A stretch of DNA of 64,000 nucleotides from Alligator mississippiensis (taxonomy: Eukaryota > Chordata > Crocodylia > Alligatoridae). The translations under genes and the position numbers were made by a program. A model generated the notes under the pieces. The model was not told the origin of the DNA. It saw nothing but the letters and a program-made list of their open reading frames with translations, and made no database searches. Location: contig NC_081827.1 in the NCBI RefSeq assembly GCF_030867095.1, forward strand, positions 214,515,310 through 214,579,309. Direction: 5' to 3'. Positions within the stretch are counted from its first letter, which is position 1. Each line of letters starts with the position of its first letter. This document shows positions 11,693 through 22,981 of this stretch, piece by piece.

Positions 11693-12204
11693 TTAGTTCA
11701 GCTTTTTTTCAGTTGGCTTCATTAACAAATGTATGCAGTATGGAACCAAAGCAACAACAGTTAGCGGAATGGCTGCACTTTTACAAAAAGATAGAGCATA
11801 AAACAAATACTCAGTGTGTGTGGGTATCTTGATAAAATCATACAGCTGCAGTGTAGCTAAAGAAGAAGCAACACACAATATTCTGAAACTTATCTTATAT
11901 CCATTTTTACCTTTGCAGCTCCTGATGAACATTTCAGAATTAATGCCAAGACCTAGCCCAAAGAGTGCACCCAAATTTCTCACGAGTCCAGCAAATGGAG
12001 TTGTGTCAATGTTTATCCAGTCCGGATTGGCGCACCATTTCTTTGCCTTTGGAACAGACCACAAAAGGTCAATATCAATGAATTTGAGAATCAGATAAAA
12101 GCCAAGAGCAGAAATTAATAGAAACAGATTTGTTTTGATGTACGTTCTCAAACTTGCTGTCTGAATAGCAGGGGTATGTTCAAATGCTTCTGCCACCAAC
12201 ATTC
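11693..12204 (-). CDS. G6PC2: G6PC2 coding exon 5 (C-terminal half)
   Basis: The exon follows an attcacag acceptor and completes the split glycine codon. It begins [18 protein letters not shown], contains [17 protein letters not shown] and several hydrophobic spans, and stops after [10 protein letters not shown] (TAA-type stop at the low end). At 512 nt it is the longest coding exon, as in the family. Confidence 0.97.
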
Positions 12205-12356
12205 CTGTGAATTAGAAATGCAGTACAGTATTAGGAGCTATACTCTGTCTTGGACATACCAGAAGCCATACCTTCTAGGATATAATTTTAAAACTAGAAT
12301 TCAACCACTTCATAAAGATAAATATTTTACATATTTTTACATATGTGTGATAATAA

Positions 12357-12430
<74 letters not shown>

Positions 12431-15400
12431 CATGTGTTATATGTATACTCTTTACCACTTCAAAGCACACTGCAAAATCTTATTTCTCTCCAAACCTGCC
12501 AGTTCAAAATAATGGGTCCCCTTCTTTCTGTAAATGCCAAGAACCAACTTTTCAGAAGAAGGTCTGTAGTTTCTACTCACTAAACTTCATTAGCACATCC
12601 AAACAAGCCATATTCTTCCTCTCATGTCTGAATACAGGTTTTGTATTTGCAATAAAAAGTCTGCCTATAAAGGGTGTAAAAATTTGCTACAACACATAGT
12701 CAATGCCCTTTTTCATTACAGATCCCAAAAAATCTCCCAGAAGAACTACTGTGGAATAACTGATATCAACTAGAGGTGTTCTTCCCTAGAAAAGCCTACC
12801 CTCAGAGGCTATCCCATGACACAAAATGCAACTCCCTACTCCTATAAGGAATCAAGCCTGTCTCCCCTTATTTCTTGTGGCTTCTCCTGCCAAATCTTGT
12901 TCCATAGAGAAACATGATTTATCATCCCTATGTTTCTGACCAAACCCTGTTCTCATAGAGGAACCAGTCACAGAGATCCTGAATGGCAAAAAATGACTCG
13001 AGTGACAGTAGGGCAATGTGATCAACATAAATCAATAGGGAATCAGCTCCAGTGATCCAAGTGTTATTATTTGTAGGTCTTAAAGATTATAGATTCATAG
13101 ATGTTAGGGTCAGAAGGGACCTCAATAGATCATCGAGTCCGACCCCCTGCATAGGCAGGAAAGAGTGCTGGGTTTAGATGACCCCAGCTATACACTCATC
13201 TAACCTCCTCTTGAAGACCCCCAGGGTAGGGGAGAGCACTACCTCCCTTGGGAGCCCGTTCCAGACCTTGGCCACTCGAACTGTGAAGAAGTTCTTCCTA
13301 ATGTCCAATCTAAATCTGCTCTCTGCTAGCTTGTGGCCATTGTTTCTTGTAACCCCCGGGGGCGCCTTGGTGAATAAATACTCACCAATTCCCTTCTGTG
13401 CCACCATGATGAACTTAAAGGCAGCCACAAGGTCGCCTCTCAACCTTCTCTTGCGGAGGCTGAAAAGGTCCAGTTTCTCTAGTCTCTCCTCATAGGGCTT
13501 GGTCTGCAGGCCCTTGACCATACGAGTTTCCCTTCTCTGGACCCTCTCCCGGTTATCCGCATCCTTCTTGAAGTGTGGCGCCCAGAATTGCACGCAGTAC
13601 TCCAACTGCGGTCTGACCAGCGCCCTATAGAGGGGAAGTATCACCTCCCAGGACCTATTCGTCATGCATCTGCTGATGCACGATAAAGTACCATTGGCTT
13701 TTCTGATGGCTTCGTCACACTGCCGGCTCATGTTCATCTTGGAGTCCACTAGGACTCCAAGATCCCTTTCCACCTCTGTGCCACCCAGCAGGTCATTCCC
13801 TAGGCTGTAGGTGTGCTGGACATTTTTCCTCCCTAGGTGCAGCACTTTGCATTTCTCCTTGTTGAACTGCATCCTCATGTTTTCTGCCCACTTGTCCAAC
13901 CTATCCAGGTCTGGCTGCAGCTGTTCCCTGCCCTCCGGCGTGTCCACTTCTCCCCATAGCTTTGTGTCATCTGCAAACTTGGACAGAGTACATTTCACTC
14001 CCTCGTCCAAGTCACTGATGAAGACATTAAAGAGTATCGGTCCAAGGACTGAGCCCTGCGGGACCCCACTGCCCACACCCTTCCAGGTCGAGACCGACCC
14101 ATCCACCACCAGATTAATTCATTGCTCTATTTGTTTTGGCATTTATTATTTCATTTGGCCCAATGTATTCAAGTATTCAAGCCTGCTTAGCCACACTATT
14201 GATTTTGCCTTTCTGTCTTTAACCTTATTTTATCTTCAGTCGGCCAGCAGGTGGACTCTATCTCTATGGCCAGTGCTTAATCACTTCCTATCTTCTCTCT
14301 CTCGTACTTGTTATCACAACATGCTTACAATGAAGCCTTTATTCTATCTCCCATATGCCATGAACATTCCTTCTCCTTTTCTAAGTTTGGAAGAGGGTGA
14401 GATATTTCTCACCTCTCTCACTCCTCTTTCCTTTCCCCATTCCTGACTGTGAAGAGGAACAGAGATGGGCTTCAAACTATTTAATCAATAGTATCTGTGC
14501 TTATTTCTGCAAGAAAAGTTGCTTGGGAAAGAAACAGCACTTGGGCTCAAAGCTCTACTCGCTCTCTCCAAGATCAGATACAGCCTAAATGGAACATTTT
14601 TAAGATGTCTTAAATGCCCCTTTCAAATTGGTATTTAGGGGTGCCTATACATGAGCAGGGAGGCGGCTCTGATGTGCTGTAATTCCAGCATGTTGGAGCA
14701 GACTCAAATTGAGTCTGCTGGAGTGTGGCAATTACTGTGCTCCAGCAGCCTCCTGCATCTTGTATATCAGCATCCCTGCTTCAATATGGCAGCAGGGAGT
14801 GGCATTCAATGAGCTTTAGATAAGGTGCCCCTGCCACCATTCTGAAGCTTGGGGATGCTGATACGTGAGATGTTCCGGGCACTTAGAGCCACTCTAATTA
14901 AAGAAGACCCCCCCACTTCCGGAGAAAGTGTATAAATGGTAGAAGCCTAGGGCTCACTGCAAGTCAATGCAACTCAGGGTCCTAAGACTGCCTATAAACA
15001 TGCTCGTTGGTGTTGTAATTAGCACACTGCAGTGTTGCTGCAGCATCATATGTATTAAGCCCCTGCACATTTGTAAAGGACCACAGGGTGCTTTAACTAA
15101 ATCTTGTCGAATAAGGTTTAGATAAAGCATCCTGTGGCCATTTTTAAACATGTGGGGGCTTAATACATGTGACAGTGAGGCATTTTAATTAAAGCAGCTG
15201 ACCAGGAAATGATCTAATTAAAATGCCCCATCTCCCACCTCCGAGCACATGTACAGACAGTCCACATGTAATGCAAGCCAATTTAAAAAATATGATTTAG
15301 GCAGGGCTAAAGTTTTCAAAGTGACTTGTCCCAGAGAAGTGTGTAGCTCTACAGACAGTTTGATTATTTCTATTAAAATTCCATTTAAATGTATCTGGTT

Positions 15401-18400
15401 TTGGAAACCTTAAAACAATTTTTTAGATTTGGTATACATTGAGTAGAAAAAAATATATAATCAACATTACCAGCAATTACTCCAAGAATAACTTGATGAG
15501 GGAAATGCGTTGCTATGAACACTCTAGAGATACACACACTGATCTGAATAATCCAAAAAACACTCCAAAGGAATGACCAGGTCACTCTATGAGAAAAAAG
15601 AACTGATGTAAGATTTTTATTTTTGTATAAAATACAAACATCCTAAACATATTTCATTGATTTCTTCCTTCCTAGCCCTTTATTTTTAGAAATCACAGTT
15701 ATAAGTTCAAAAAGTTTATAGAGATGATTAAAAACTGGAACCACTGAAATGATGCTGACAGCAAAAGTGTTTGATCTGGTAATTCCATTTACTTCAATAG
15801 GAATTTTGCTTGATTAAGGGCTGAAGGATCAGACCTGAATACATTAAGATGTAGGATTAGATCCTTTATTTCAGCTGTTAGACATCAATGGAAAGTTAAA
15901 ACGACATGTATTTTCCATGTTTGTCATCATGAAGGCCTATTAAAACTGAAAAAATCATTAATGTAGTCAAAAGGTTCACTCACTAGGATAACAACCATTT
16001 TAACTTTGGTAAGAAGGACAATGACAGAGGCAGTCTTAAACCCTCACATATAACAACACAACACATCAATTGTGGGGAATTGTGGCAATAGTATGTGCAT
16101 TTTCTTCACAGCCAGACATGAAAGACTGCTCCCAAAGGGGCATATTTAATGCATTAAACTGATAGATCAAAAGAAAAGAGAAAGTGAATGTAAATCAGGT
16201 CTTCCAATATTATCAAACTGATGCTGCTCCCACAGCCTTGAGAAGGAGCAAATAATATACCCGTCTTAATGCAATGGCAGGGACAGAATAAGATGTCATC
16301 CTAAAGGAAAATATTAATCTTCTCTGCATTCTGATTTTTTCGCTGAAACCAATCAGAATAAAGACATTTTAACAACTCAAAGCTAACTGGGTAAAAGAGG
16401 TATTACAAATATTTACTGTAATAACATTAATCAACACCCTCCCCTTCCCCATTTTTCAAATATAGGTTTTAGAATAGCAGAAAGCACTGACCTGTACAGG
16501 GTAACTGCTGATTTATTTGTCTGTCCCACTGTGTAACTAAGGGCTGCTGTCACCATTACATACCAGACACAAGAAGATCCCATTGCATGGCCAGAGGGGC
16601 TTCCTATTAAAAACAAAAAAAGAATATTTTAACTCAAAAGTTACAAATAGAAATTTGGAATATAGAAAAATAACCCTTAGTAACTCTTCAAATAATAATT
16701 AAAAAAGAGTAAGCATAAAAAATCCTAGAGAAACCTTGGCGTCTTAAAAGATAGGTCTGGGCATCCTGCGTACATGAACTGTTCAGAAAAATCATTCATA
16801 GACAATTCAGAGCTTGAATTAGAAGGAGTAGCAGGTGATTTCCCAACCTTACGTTAACATGACTTACCATGTTGAGAGGAAATGATGTTAAAAATATCTA
16901 ATTTTTTATTTCTGATTTTTATTTCTGAATTGGATTCGGACAAAAGAAATCTTATGAAACAGAAGGTTTTCACTGTTATTTAGGGATTAGTAGAATGATA
17001 AAATTATCAGAGCTATACAATTTAAACTCCCTTTGCCTTTCTAAAAACCTAAAGAATATATGAAAAAGAGACATGTTTGAGCATGTACATACTTTTGTGC
17101 TAAAAATATAAGGTGCTGCAAGGACTGGGTTAAATGTTCCATATGCCTCAGGTTATGCTGTCTAACAAAGTGGTCAGAGACATCTCTAACTAGATTTACA
17201 GATATATATGAAGCAGCAACACATCTAATAGAGTAAATGATGGTACTAGAATATTAACTCTTTTTTAACTTGATATGGTACTAATAGTACCAGAACCCTG
17301 ATTAAAGTACATTTTGACATGTAATGCAAGATCCACACACAAGGATTAGCTAGGTGTTGAGATGGCTACCATTCCCTAAAATATCGTACCAGTCTGAGAT
17401 TTTCTTCAAAACAGAAAGAGAATCATGTTGTATTATTATCTAAGTCACCAAGTATCTGAAATACAGTTAAAGGATTGAAGACAGATACATATTGTAATTA
17501 GGAAGCAGTGGGCAATTATCTGCTTCTACTAGTCATTTTTATAGGAAAAATAATCCATTGAAGCAATTTCAGGTGTCAGTCCTTTCAAACTGCTTTTCTA
17601 TCCATTGCCTCAATTGTAAGAGAGTTCCAACTTATATTAATATTATAATACATAAATAATATTAGCACTACAATGTAAATAACAAGTATGTTGTTGGTAG
17701 ACCCTAATATACATAAAAAGAAATATTTTCCTGTATGTTGGAGGAAAGGAGATTGCTTTATGCAATACTCAATAAGTTGAATGAATGAATAAATAAAAAA
17801 ATACAGATTGTCTTGGGGGAAAAAAATCAATAAATCCCTTACCATGAAATAATGTTTTAATATCTTTGAAATGACTTACCACTTTCATAGAAAGGATATA
17901 TATGTGGAGACTCAATATATATTTTAAATCTTATAATATTTCAGATCTAACAGAATCAACGCTCAAATAAATGTAGGCAATATGGAGAAGAACAGAATTT
18001 TAGGCACATATGGAGGGACTCTCAATAAAAGTAAACCCCGCTGGAATGATGCTAAGGAAGTAATTCATAAAGCTATTGTGGCAATTTTCCCTATCTTACC
18101 AGATGCCAGATTCTCTCCTGCATCAGATTTGCAAACAAGAGTTATGCCTCTTCAGTTCTTTGCACGGTCCTGTATTGGACATCATCCCTGCTACAATACA
18201 GAAGATAAAACCTAGAATCTAAAGGCCACTGCAGTGTGTATCAGCAGAAAATGGTCCCCCTGGGACAAGCCACTGGGTGGTGTTCAGTGAGCTCCATACA
18301 CTCTTGCTCCCTCATTTTCACACCTTTGACACACCTCTCTGCTCCTAACTTCCCCTGGGGGAATAGGGCTGGGAAAGGAGAACATGGAGCTGGCTACAGT

Positions 18401-20305
18401 GGTTTTACACAGTTTTGTTTTTCCCCTCTGTAATGTTCATGTTAGTGTATATTACCTGCTGCTCTAGTCTTTTAATTTAAGCTTCAGATTTAAAAAATGT
18501 ATATAATACATTTGACAAAAGCCTATCCTGAGTAAAAAACAGCAGTGGCTTATTTTATGCAGGAAGAAAGAAGCCTCCAGTTACAACACCTAGCAATGAA
18601 ACATAATGATTGCTATCTGGCAATACTGATTAGGTGCTAAGAGCCCTCACTTCTGAAATTATTGCCAAAGAGATGGGGGAAGTACAGCACCTTAAATTTG
18701 GTCCCAAGTGAATTTGTAATTGAATCAAAGAAGAACCCTAGAAGCTGATTGCACAGCCTCATATACAGCAGATAGTGCAAACTACCAGTCAGACAGAAAC
18801 GCTCCAGTCTCTTATTCAAAATTACAGTAAATTATGATGTAGTGTCTTGCTAATAAAAATGAAATGAAACTGCATTCCATGTGAAAGCCAGTCCACTGAC
18901 ACTGTACAAAACACATTAATTATATTTACTGCATGCTTCTCATATAGTAGAAAAATCCATTATTTCAGGATGCAGAATTATGTCTGTGTAATCATGTGAA
19001 ATCTGCTCTTCAGAAGATAATGGTGATTTTGGCTAACTAATTTCGAACTTCATGGATTTGAAGTCCATTTGAGATTTGAGCAGTATTAGATTTGCATTCC
19101 AGTTAAGAGAGAATATGACAAAAGAAGCAGAGAAGGTATTGAATGAACAATCCTGTGTGGGGAAAAATATATCTAAGGTACTTTCTTGGGCCAGATTACA
19201 GCTCTGGGGAAGAGTGGTAGGTAGCAGGTAATATAGTAACAGGTAACACAATAGTTAAATTGGAGGTGGCTGTTTTTCAAATGCAATCATTTGGGATGTA
19301 AAGGAAATTATGGACTAAGGGTTTAAGTTCCAAAGGGGGGGGGGGGGGAGGGGGATCACAACTGTGTACCAGTCCTATAACACTGAAAATTATTGCAATA
19401 TTTCACAAACCTCAAATTCTCTGGGATTCACCTACCCTAATCCAGATTGATCTTGCAATGGAGATCACTAGATATCAAAATAGTTCTCCTGCCCACTTAT
19501 TTTGCTGACAAAAATGCATCCAGGTAGTCAGCTAATTCGCAATGAATCTGCTTGTATAACTCCTTGCTGCAAGTTGATGTTATTTGGAAAAGAATTACCT
19601 CGGAGAAGTAGTCACAGCAGACATGAATCAACAGCTCTGGAGCTGTGATGTATTTCTTCAAAAAACAGCCATCTAGTATTGATCTTTATAATAACTGCCA
19701 TTTTAAAGTGATGCCTCTCTACAGGTTAAAGACAGTGAAATAACATTTCTTTCCAGTCCGTGAACTAGATATTCTGAGATCTTCATAGACTACCTGTCAC
19801 AACTCTTAATACGGAGTTGCCCTCTTATTGCTGCACTGATGTGTTTTGAGGCTCTTACGACATTGAGCCCCGGCACTCATTTTCTGATACTTGATTTCCA
19901 TCAATTATATCAATTTACATTATAATCAATATCTTTGCTGCTTCTGCTTCCTGAGATATTATTTTCAACATTAGAAAAATGTAAACTGCCTACAGGCCTT
20001 ACCTGGACCAGTTTCACATGTTATTGGAAACTGTTCAAGACATGGGGTGGATTGATTGGGATAGATCATTGTTTCTTGGACCCACCAATAGGGACGATGG
20101 CCAAATAAAATCCTGACAAAAGAGACAATAGTATAAACGTAAATACAATAAAGATATCCTAATGTAAGATGAACCAAACAAAGCATAATAATTCACTTTA
20201 TACTACATATAAAATGTATGTTGCTAGAAAAATTATACAATGCTCTTGTTACCAAAATGGCTGTGTAAATATGATATAGTTCCATTAAAATTAATTTTCA
20301 AACTT

Positions 20306-20343
<38 letters not shown>

Positions 20344-20698
20344 TATACACACACACACACACACACACAGCAAAACTACATATTTACATCTGTATGTAAT
20401 AGGAGGGAGTATAATCTTGAGACATCTAGAAACCTGCATCATAAGAGATACAACATTTTAAAAGAATCAGAATTTCTTACCATTTAAATATAAGGTTGAA
20501 CCAATCCCCAATGACTGCAACCCATATCATTTTAGTACCAACCACTTGGTTAAGCTGGAACCAAAGAGGGAAGTAAATTGAAAATATATTCCGAGGATCT
20601 CCAACATGGGACATGAAATTTAGAAAGTCCTGGTAAACCCTGTAATCCTTCTGTAAATGCTGAATTATAAGCACACCATTGCTATGAAGGAGATCCAT
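11693..20698 (-). CDS. G6PC2: G6PC2, islet-type glucose-6-phosphatase catalytic subunit 2, complete
   Basis: Five minus-strand exons, 20481-20698, 20003-20112, 16492-16603, 15471-15586 and 11693-12204, total 1068 nt, i.e. 355 residues plus stop, the same length as human G6PC2. All junctions have gt/ag and restore the frame. The start [20 protein letters not shown] and the rest track human G6PC2 ([20 protein letters not shown]) far better than G6PC1. The lipid-phosphatase-type active site is complete: Lys72 and Arg79 (FGHRPYWW), His115 in PSGH, Arg168 and nucleophile His174 in [12 protein letters not shown]. The family is a multi-span ER membrane enzyme hydrolysing glucose-6-phosphate in the lumen; in mammals G6PC2 is islet beta-cell specific and sets the glucose threshold for insulin release. 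The neighbours ABCB11 and SPC25 are as in mammals. Confidence 0.97.
12358..12429 (+). repeat. (ATCT)18 microsatellite
   Basis: Eighteen uninterrupted ATCT units. Its open frames (YLSI repeats) are artefacts. Confidence 0.98.
13090..14110 (-). mobile_element. CR1 LINE, 5'-truncated copy in G6PC2 intron 4
   Basis: Alignment by eye with the 25.7-30.8 kb copy shows identity from the 3' end (agattcatagatg on plus strand, at 13090) to an abrupt break after atccaccacc near 14110. It includes the ORF2 end with FADDTKLW. The frame is still open over 311 codons (13174-14109), so the insertion is fairly recent, but the endonuclease and most of the reverse transcriptase are missing. It has the same orientation as G6PC2. 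Confidence 0.95.
13174..14109 (-). pseudogene. CR1 ORF2 C-terminal fragment, open frame
   Basis: 311 codons from [15 protein letters not shown] through [11 protein letters not shown] to the C-terminus [10 protein letters not shown]. It is truncated at the N-terminus, so non-functional despite the open frame. Confidence 0.92.
14638..14900. mobile_element. MITE (family C), uninterrupted copy
   Basis: Matches the split copy at 875-2240. Internal inverted repeat: tatcagcatccc against gggatgctgata. About 260 bp, non-coding. Confidence 0.65.
15051..15167. repeat. 117-bp palindrome (hairpin MITE-like)
   Basis: Arms of about 55 bp, starting tgtattaagcccctgcaca and ending tgtgggggcttaataca, are near-perfect reverse complements around a short loop (gtcgaat). 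It is probably a palindromic MITE core inside G6PC2 intron 4. Confidence 0.85.
15471..15586 (-). CDS. G6PC2: G6PC2 coding exon 4
   Basis: 116 nt between ctcatag acceptor and GCTG|gtaatg donor. It encodes [11 protein letters not shown] and [12 protein letters not shown] with Arg168 and the nucleophile His174, then VILGVIA. Confidence 0.97.
15587..16491 (-). other. G6PC2: G6PC2 intron 3
   Basis: 0.9-kb AT-rich intron with standard splice ends. No repeat or second gene recognised. Confidence 0.85.
16492..16603 (-). CDS. G6PC2: G6PC2 coding exon 3
   Basis: 112 nt between ttaatag acceptor and TACAG|gtcagt donor. It encodes the [17 protein letters not shown] segment with the catalytic His115 that donates the proton to the leaving group in this family. 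Confidence 0.97.
16604..20002 (-). other. G6PC2: G6PC2 intron 2
   Basis: 3.4-kb intron. Apart from an interrupted poly(G) run near 19337-19353 I see no repeat or exon-like signal. AT-rich throughout. Confidence 0.75.
19337..19353 (+). repeat. Poly(G) tract
   Basis: A run of about 12 G, one A, then more G inside G6PC2 intron 2. Confidence 0.9.
20003..20112 (-). CDS. G6PC2: G6PC2 coding exon 2
   Basis: 110 nt between tttgtcag acceptor and CCAG|gtaagg donor. It encodes [14 protein letters not shown] with Arg79, then [13 protein letters not shown]. Confidence 0.97.
20308..20369 (+). repeat. (TG)n(CA)n compound microsatellite
   Basis: About 14 TG units, then atgtgtgtat, then about 12 CA units. 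The whole is self-complementary and could form a cruciform. It lies in G6PC2 intron 1. Confidence 0.97.
20481..20698 (-). CDS. G6PC2: G6PC2 coding exon 1
   Basis: 218 nt from ATG at 20698 to AAATG|gtaaga donor. It encodes [15 protein letters not shown] to GDWFNLIFK with Lys72, and two bases of Trp73. The start is fixed by close match to the mammalian N-terminus. Confidence 0.97.
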
Positions 20699-20819
20699 CT
20701 TTATTGGTTAAAATATATTGAAAGCAAAGTTAGGCTCCTTTAACCTTTTGCTTCTAATGACAAAATTAGAACCATGGAAGCTGAGTTATGAAAAATGAGA
20801 GACAGTGATTGACACTGCC

Positions 20820-20825
20820 TTTATA
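20820..20825 (-). promoter_or_regulatory. Candidate G6PC2 TATA box
   Basis: On the minus strand the sequence reads acaaTATAAAggcag, 122-127 nt upstream of the ATG, which predicts initiation near 20790. Placement is reasonable for a tissue-specific TATA promoter. No other site confirmed. Confidence 0.45.
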
Positions 20826-21381
20826 TTGTACCAGAATGATGTGCCTGGCCATTCCTGAAACATGTGACTTTCCACATCTCTGAGAAAGCACGGATCAGTT
20901 AGTGCTGGAAAGCTTTTTCTGTTTGCGATTTTTAATTGGGAAAACTAAGTGATGTGCATAGTGCTCAGCAGCAAATTGCAGGGAAAGCTTTGTGGAAACG
21001 CAATACACGTCTTATGCAACGCTTTGTGTGAACAGTTGGAACATGTTTGCTTGAATTGTTACACAGTTCATTTGTCTGAAGAGTGTACATTAGTAATGTG
21101 TATGCTTGATTAAATGCTGCCGTTATAGAAAGGATAGGTGAATAATTTACTCTTATCCAAAGAGGCATTTAAGCTGTCTATTTTAATTTTAAATAAAATT
21201 TGTCTATTGTTTTGAATTATTCCTTATCATAGAACAACTGTTCAGGCGTGGTTAAATACAGTCAGCATGCAGAAATAAAAAAGTAAATGGCGGATCATTT
21301 TCTAAATTGCAAATCTGCTCAAAGTATCAAAAGTAACCAATTATTTCCTTTGCACAAGAGACCTTGTAATCAAGGACACAT

Positions 21382-21638
21382 TGGGCGTGTCTACACAAAA
21401 TGCTTCAAGCACAGCAGACTAATTCTCCTGAGCATTAGCATGACAGAAAAAAACCATGCTAATGTGCTAATGTGTAGTAGAATTAGTCTACTGAGCATTA
21501 GGGTCACAAAAAAAGTGTGCGCTAGTGCTAATGCATGGTAGTGCTGGTTACGGTGCATTAAGGTAGTACCTGTAATTACAGGTACTGAACTTAATGCACC
21601 GTAATTATGGCACATTAGTGAACATGTAGACATGCCCA
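21382..21638. mobile_element. MITE (family A) with TGGGCRTGTCTACACA ends
   Basis: Terminal inverted repeats tgggcgtgtctacaca and tgtagacatgccca bound a 257-bp non-coding element. The interior repeats gctaatg and taattc motifs. A sister copy is at 56221-56472. Confidence 0.8.
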
Positions 21639-21693
21639 CTGTGACTGAATTCTTGTATAAATTAACATGGAAGAATAATGGTGCTGACTAGAG

Positions 21694-22263
21694 CAGGGGT
21701 GCTCAACCTCCAGCCTGCAGGACAAATGCAGCCCACAGAGCCATGGCATCTGGCTCATAGGACTTTTTATAGGTTGAGAAATTTGGCGGTGGGGGAGCAG
21801 TGGCAATTAATACTGACACCTCTATCCTCTGCCAGATTCCTAAGCCTCACATGGCCAGATTGGTAATAAATTATGCCTCTTTCCCCCCTGAGTGGCCGAT
21901 TAGCCCAGGCCACTCCCCCGGTTCCCCAGAACAGTTGGATCAGGGCTGGGCCATGCCCCCTTCCCCTGAACAGTTAGACTGAGATTGGGCCATGCATCCT
22001 TCCCCACTGTGGGACCAGGCTAAGCCCCTTCCCTCACATAGCTGGATCAGGACTGGGCCATGGACCTTTTCCCCTGTGGGGCTAGGCCAAGCCTCCTTCA
22101 CCATGTGGCTGGATTGGGGACAGACTACCCCCACCCTCTCCACATGGCCAGATGGTGCTTTGCCACACCTGCCCTAGGCACTGGACCACCATCTGGATCT
22201 GGCCTGTAGACGGATTGGGCACTGCCCATCTGGCCTGCAAGGCAAAAAGTTTGAGCAGCACTG
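21694..22263. mobile_element. hAT-type non-autonomous transposon with target duplication
   Basis: Left end CAGGGGTGCTCAACC, right end GTTTGAGCAGCACTG, flanked by 8-bp direct repeats gactagag (21686-21693) and gactagtg (22264-22271), seven of eight identical. 8-bp duplications and CAGNGGTG ends are typical of hAT. GC-rich, non-coding. Confidence 0.85.
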
Positions 22264-22387
22264 GACTAGTGATTCAAAGGCTAAGCAGGCGCTCTCAAGT
22301 CCTCCCTAAACAGCTCTGCCAAAACAACTCAATTCTGGCATACTGAATCCATTCTTTCTCCCGTGTAATCTAACAGGAACGCTGTGT

Positions 22388-22940
22388 CAGTGGTTCGCAA
22401 CCTTTTTGGGCAGTGCTGAAGCCATCCATGGGCTGCATCCAGATTATGATCCTGATTTGGCACAGGGCCATCGTGGCAGGGCCACTTCCAGCGACACAGA
22501 GGGGGACAGGGGACATCCCGATTCTAACATGGCCCTGTGGTGATGGTGGTGGGAAGGGTGGGGCATGGTTCAGCCCCATCCCAGCCCCACAGGAGGATGG
22601 GGGCTTGACCCAATTCCATGGAGGAGTGACAGGGGCTTGAGCCAGCCCCAACCTAGCCCTATGGGGGAAAGGAAGCACAGCCCAGCCCCATCCAGCCTGG
22701 GAGAAGGGGTGTGGCCTGGCCTCAGCCACCCATGAAGATGGGGGGAGAGGACACAACCTGGCTTTAACCTGCTGCATGGTGGAAGGGTTTGGAAATTTGG
22801 CAGCAGAGGACGGTGGCCATATTTACTGCCACCCCTCTCCTGCAGCCAAATTTCCTGATCTGTGGGGAGCCCTGCAGCCAGACACCTAGGGCTCCACAGG
22901 CTACATTTGGCCCATGGGCTGGAGGTTGAGCACCCCTGCA
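22388..22940. mobile_element. hAT-type element, ends visible
   Basis: Left end CAGTGGTTCGCAACC and right end GGTTGAGCACCCCTG are imperfect terminal inverted repeats. Flanks do not show a clear duplication, so the left and right ends may belong to two joined copies. GC-rich interior without real coding. Confidence 0.55.
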
Positions 22941-22981
22941 ATAAGTGGCAGCAGATGAGTAGCATTTTGCAATGTCTCAAT

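Larger units (their letters stand above)
12205..15470 (-). other. G6PC2: G6PC2 intron 4
   Basis: 3.3-kb intron holding an (ATCT)n microsatellite, a 5'-truncated CR1, a complete family C MITE and a separate 117-bp palindrome. 12430-13089 shows nothing recognisable. Confidence 0.85.

Noticed and set aside
11814-12098. 94-codon plus-strand frame
   Set aside because: Antisense shadow of G6PC2 exon 5.
12176-12699. Frames of 118-135 codons with YLSI repeats
   Set aside because: Translation of the (ATCT)n microsatellite and of antisense G6PC2 sequence.
22388-22777. Proline/tryptophan-rich frames of about 135 codons
   Set aside because: They sit inside a GC-rich hAT-type element and share its repeated words.
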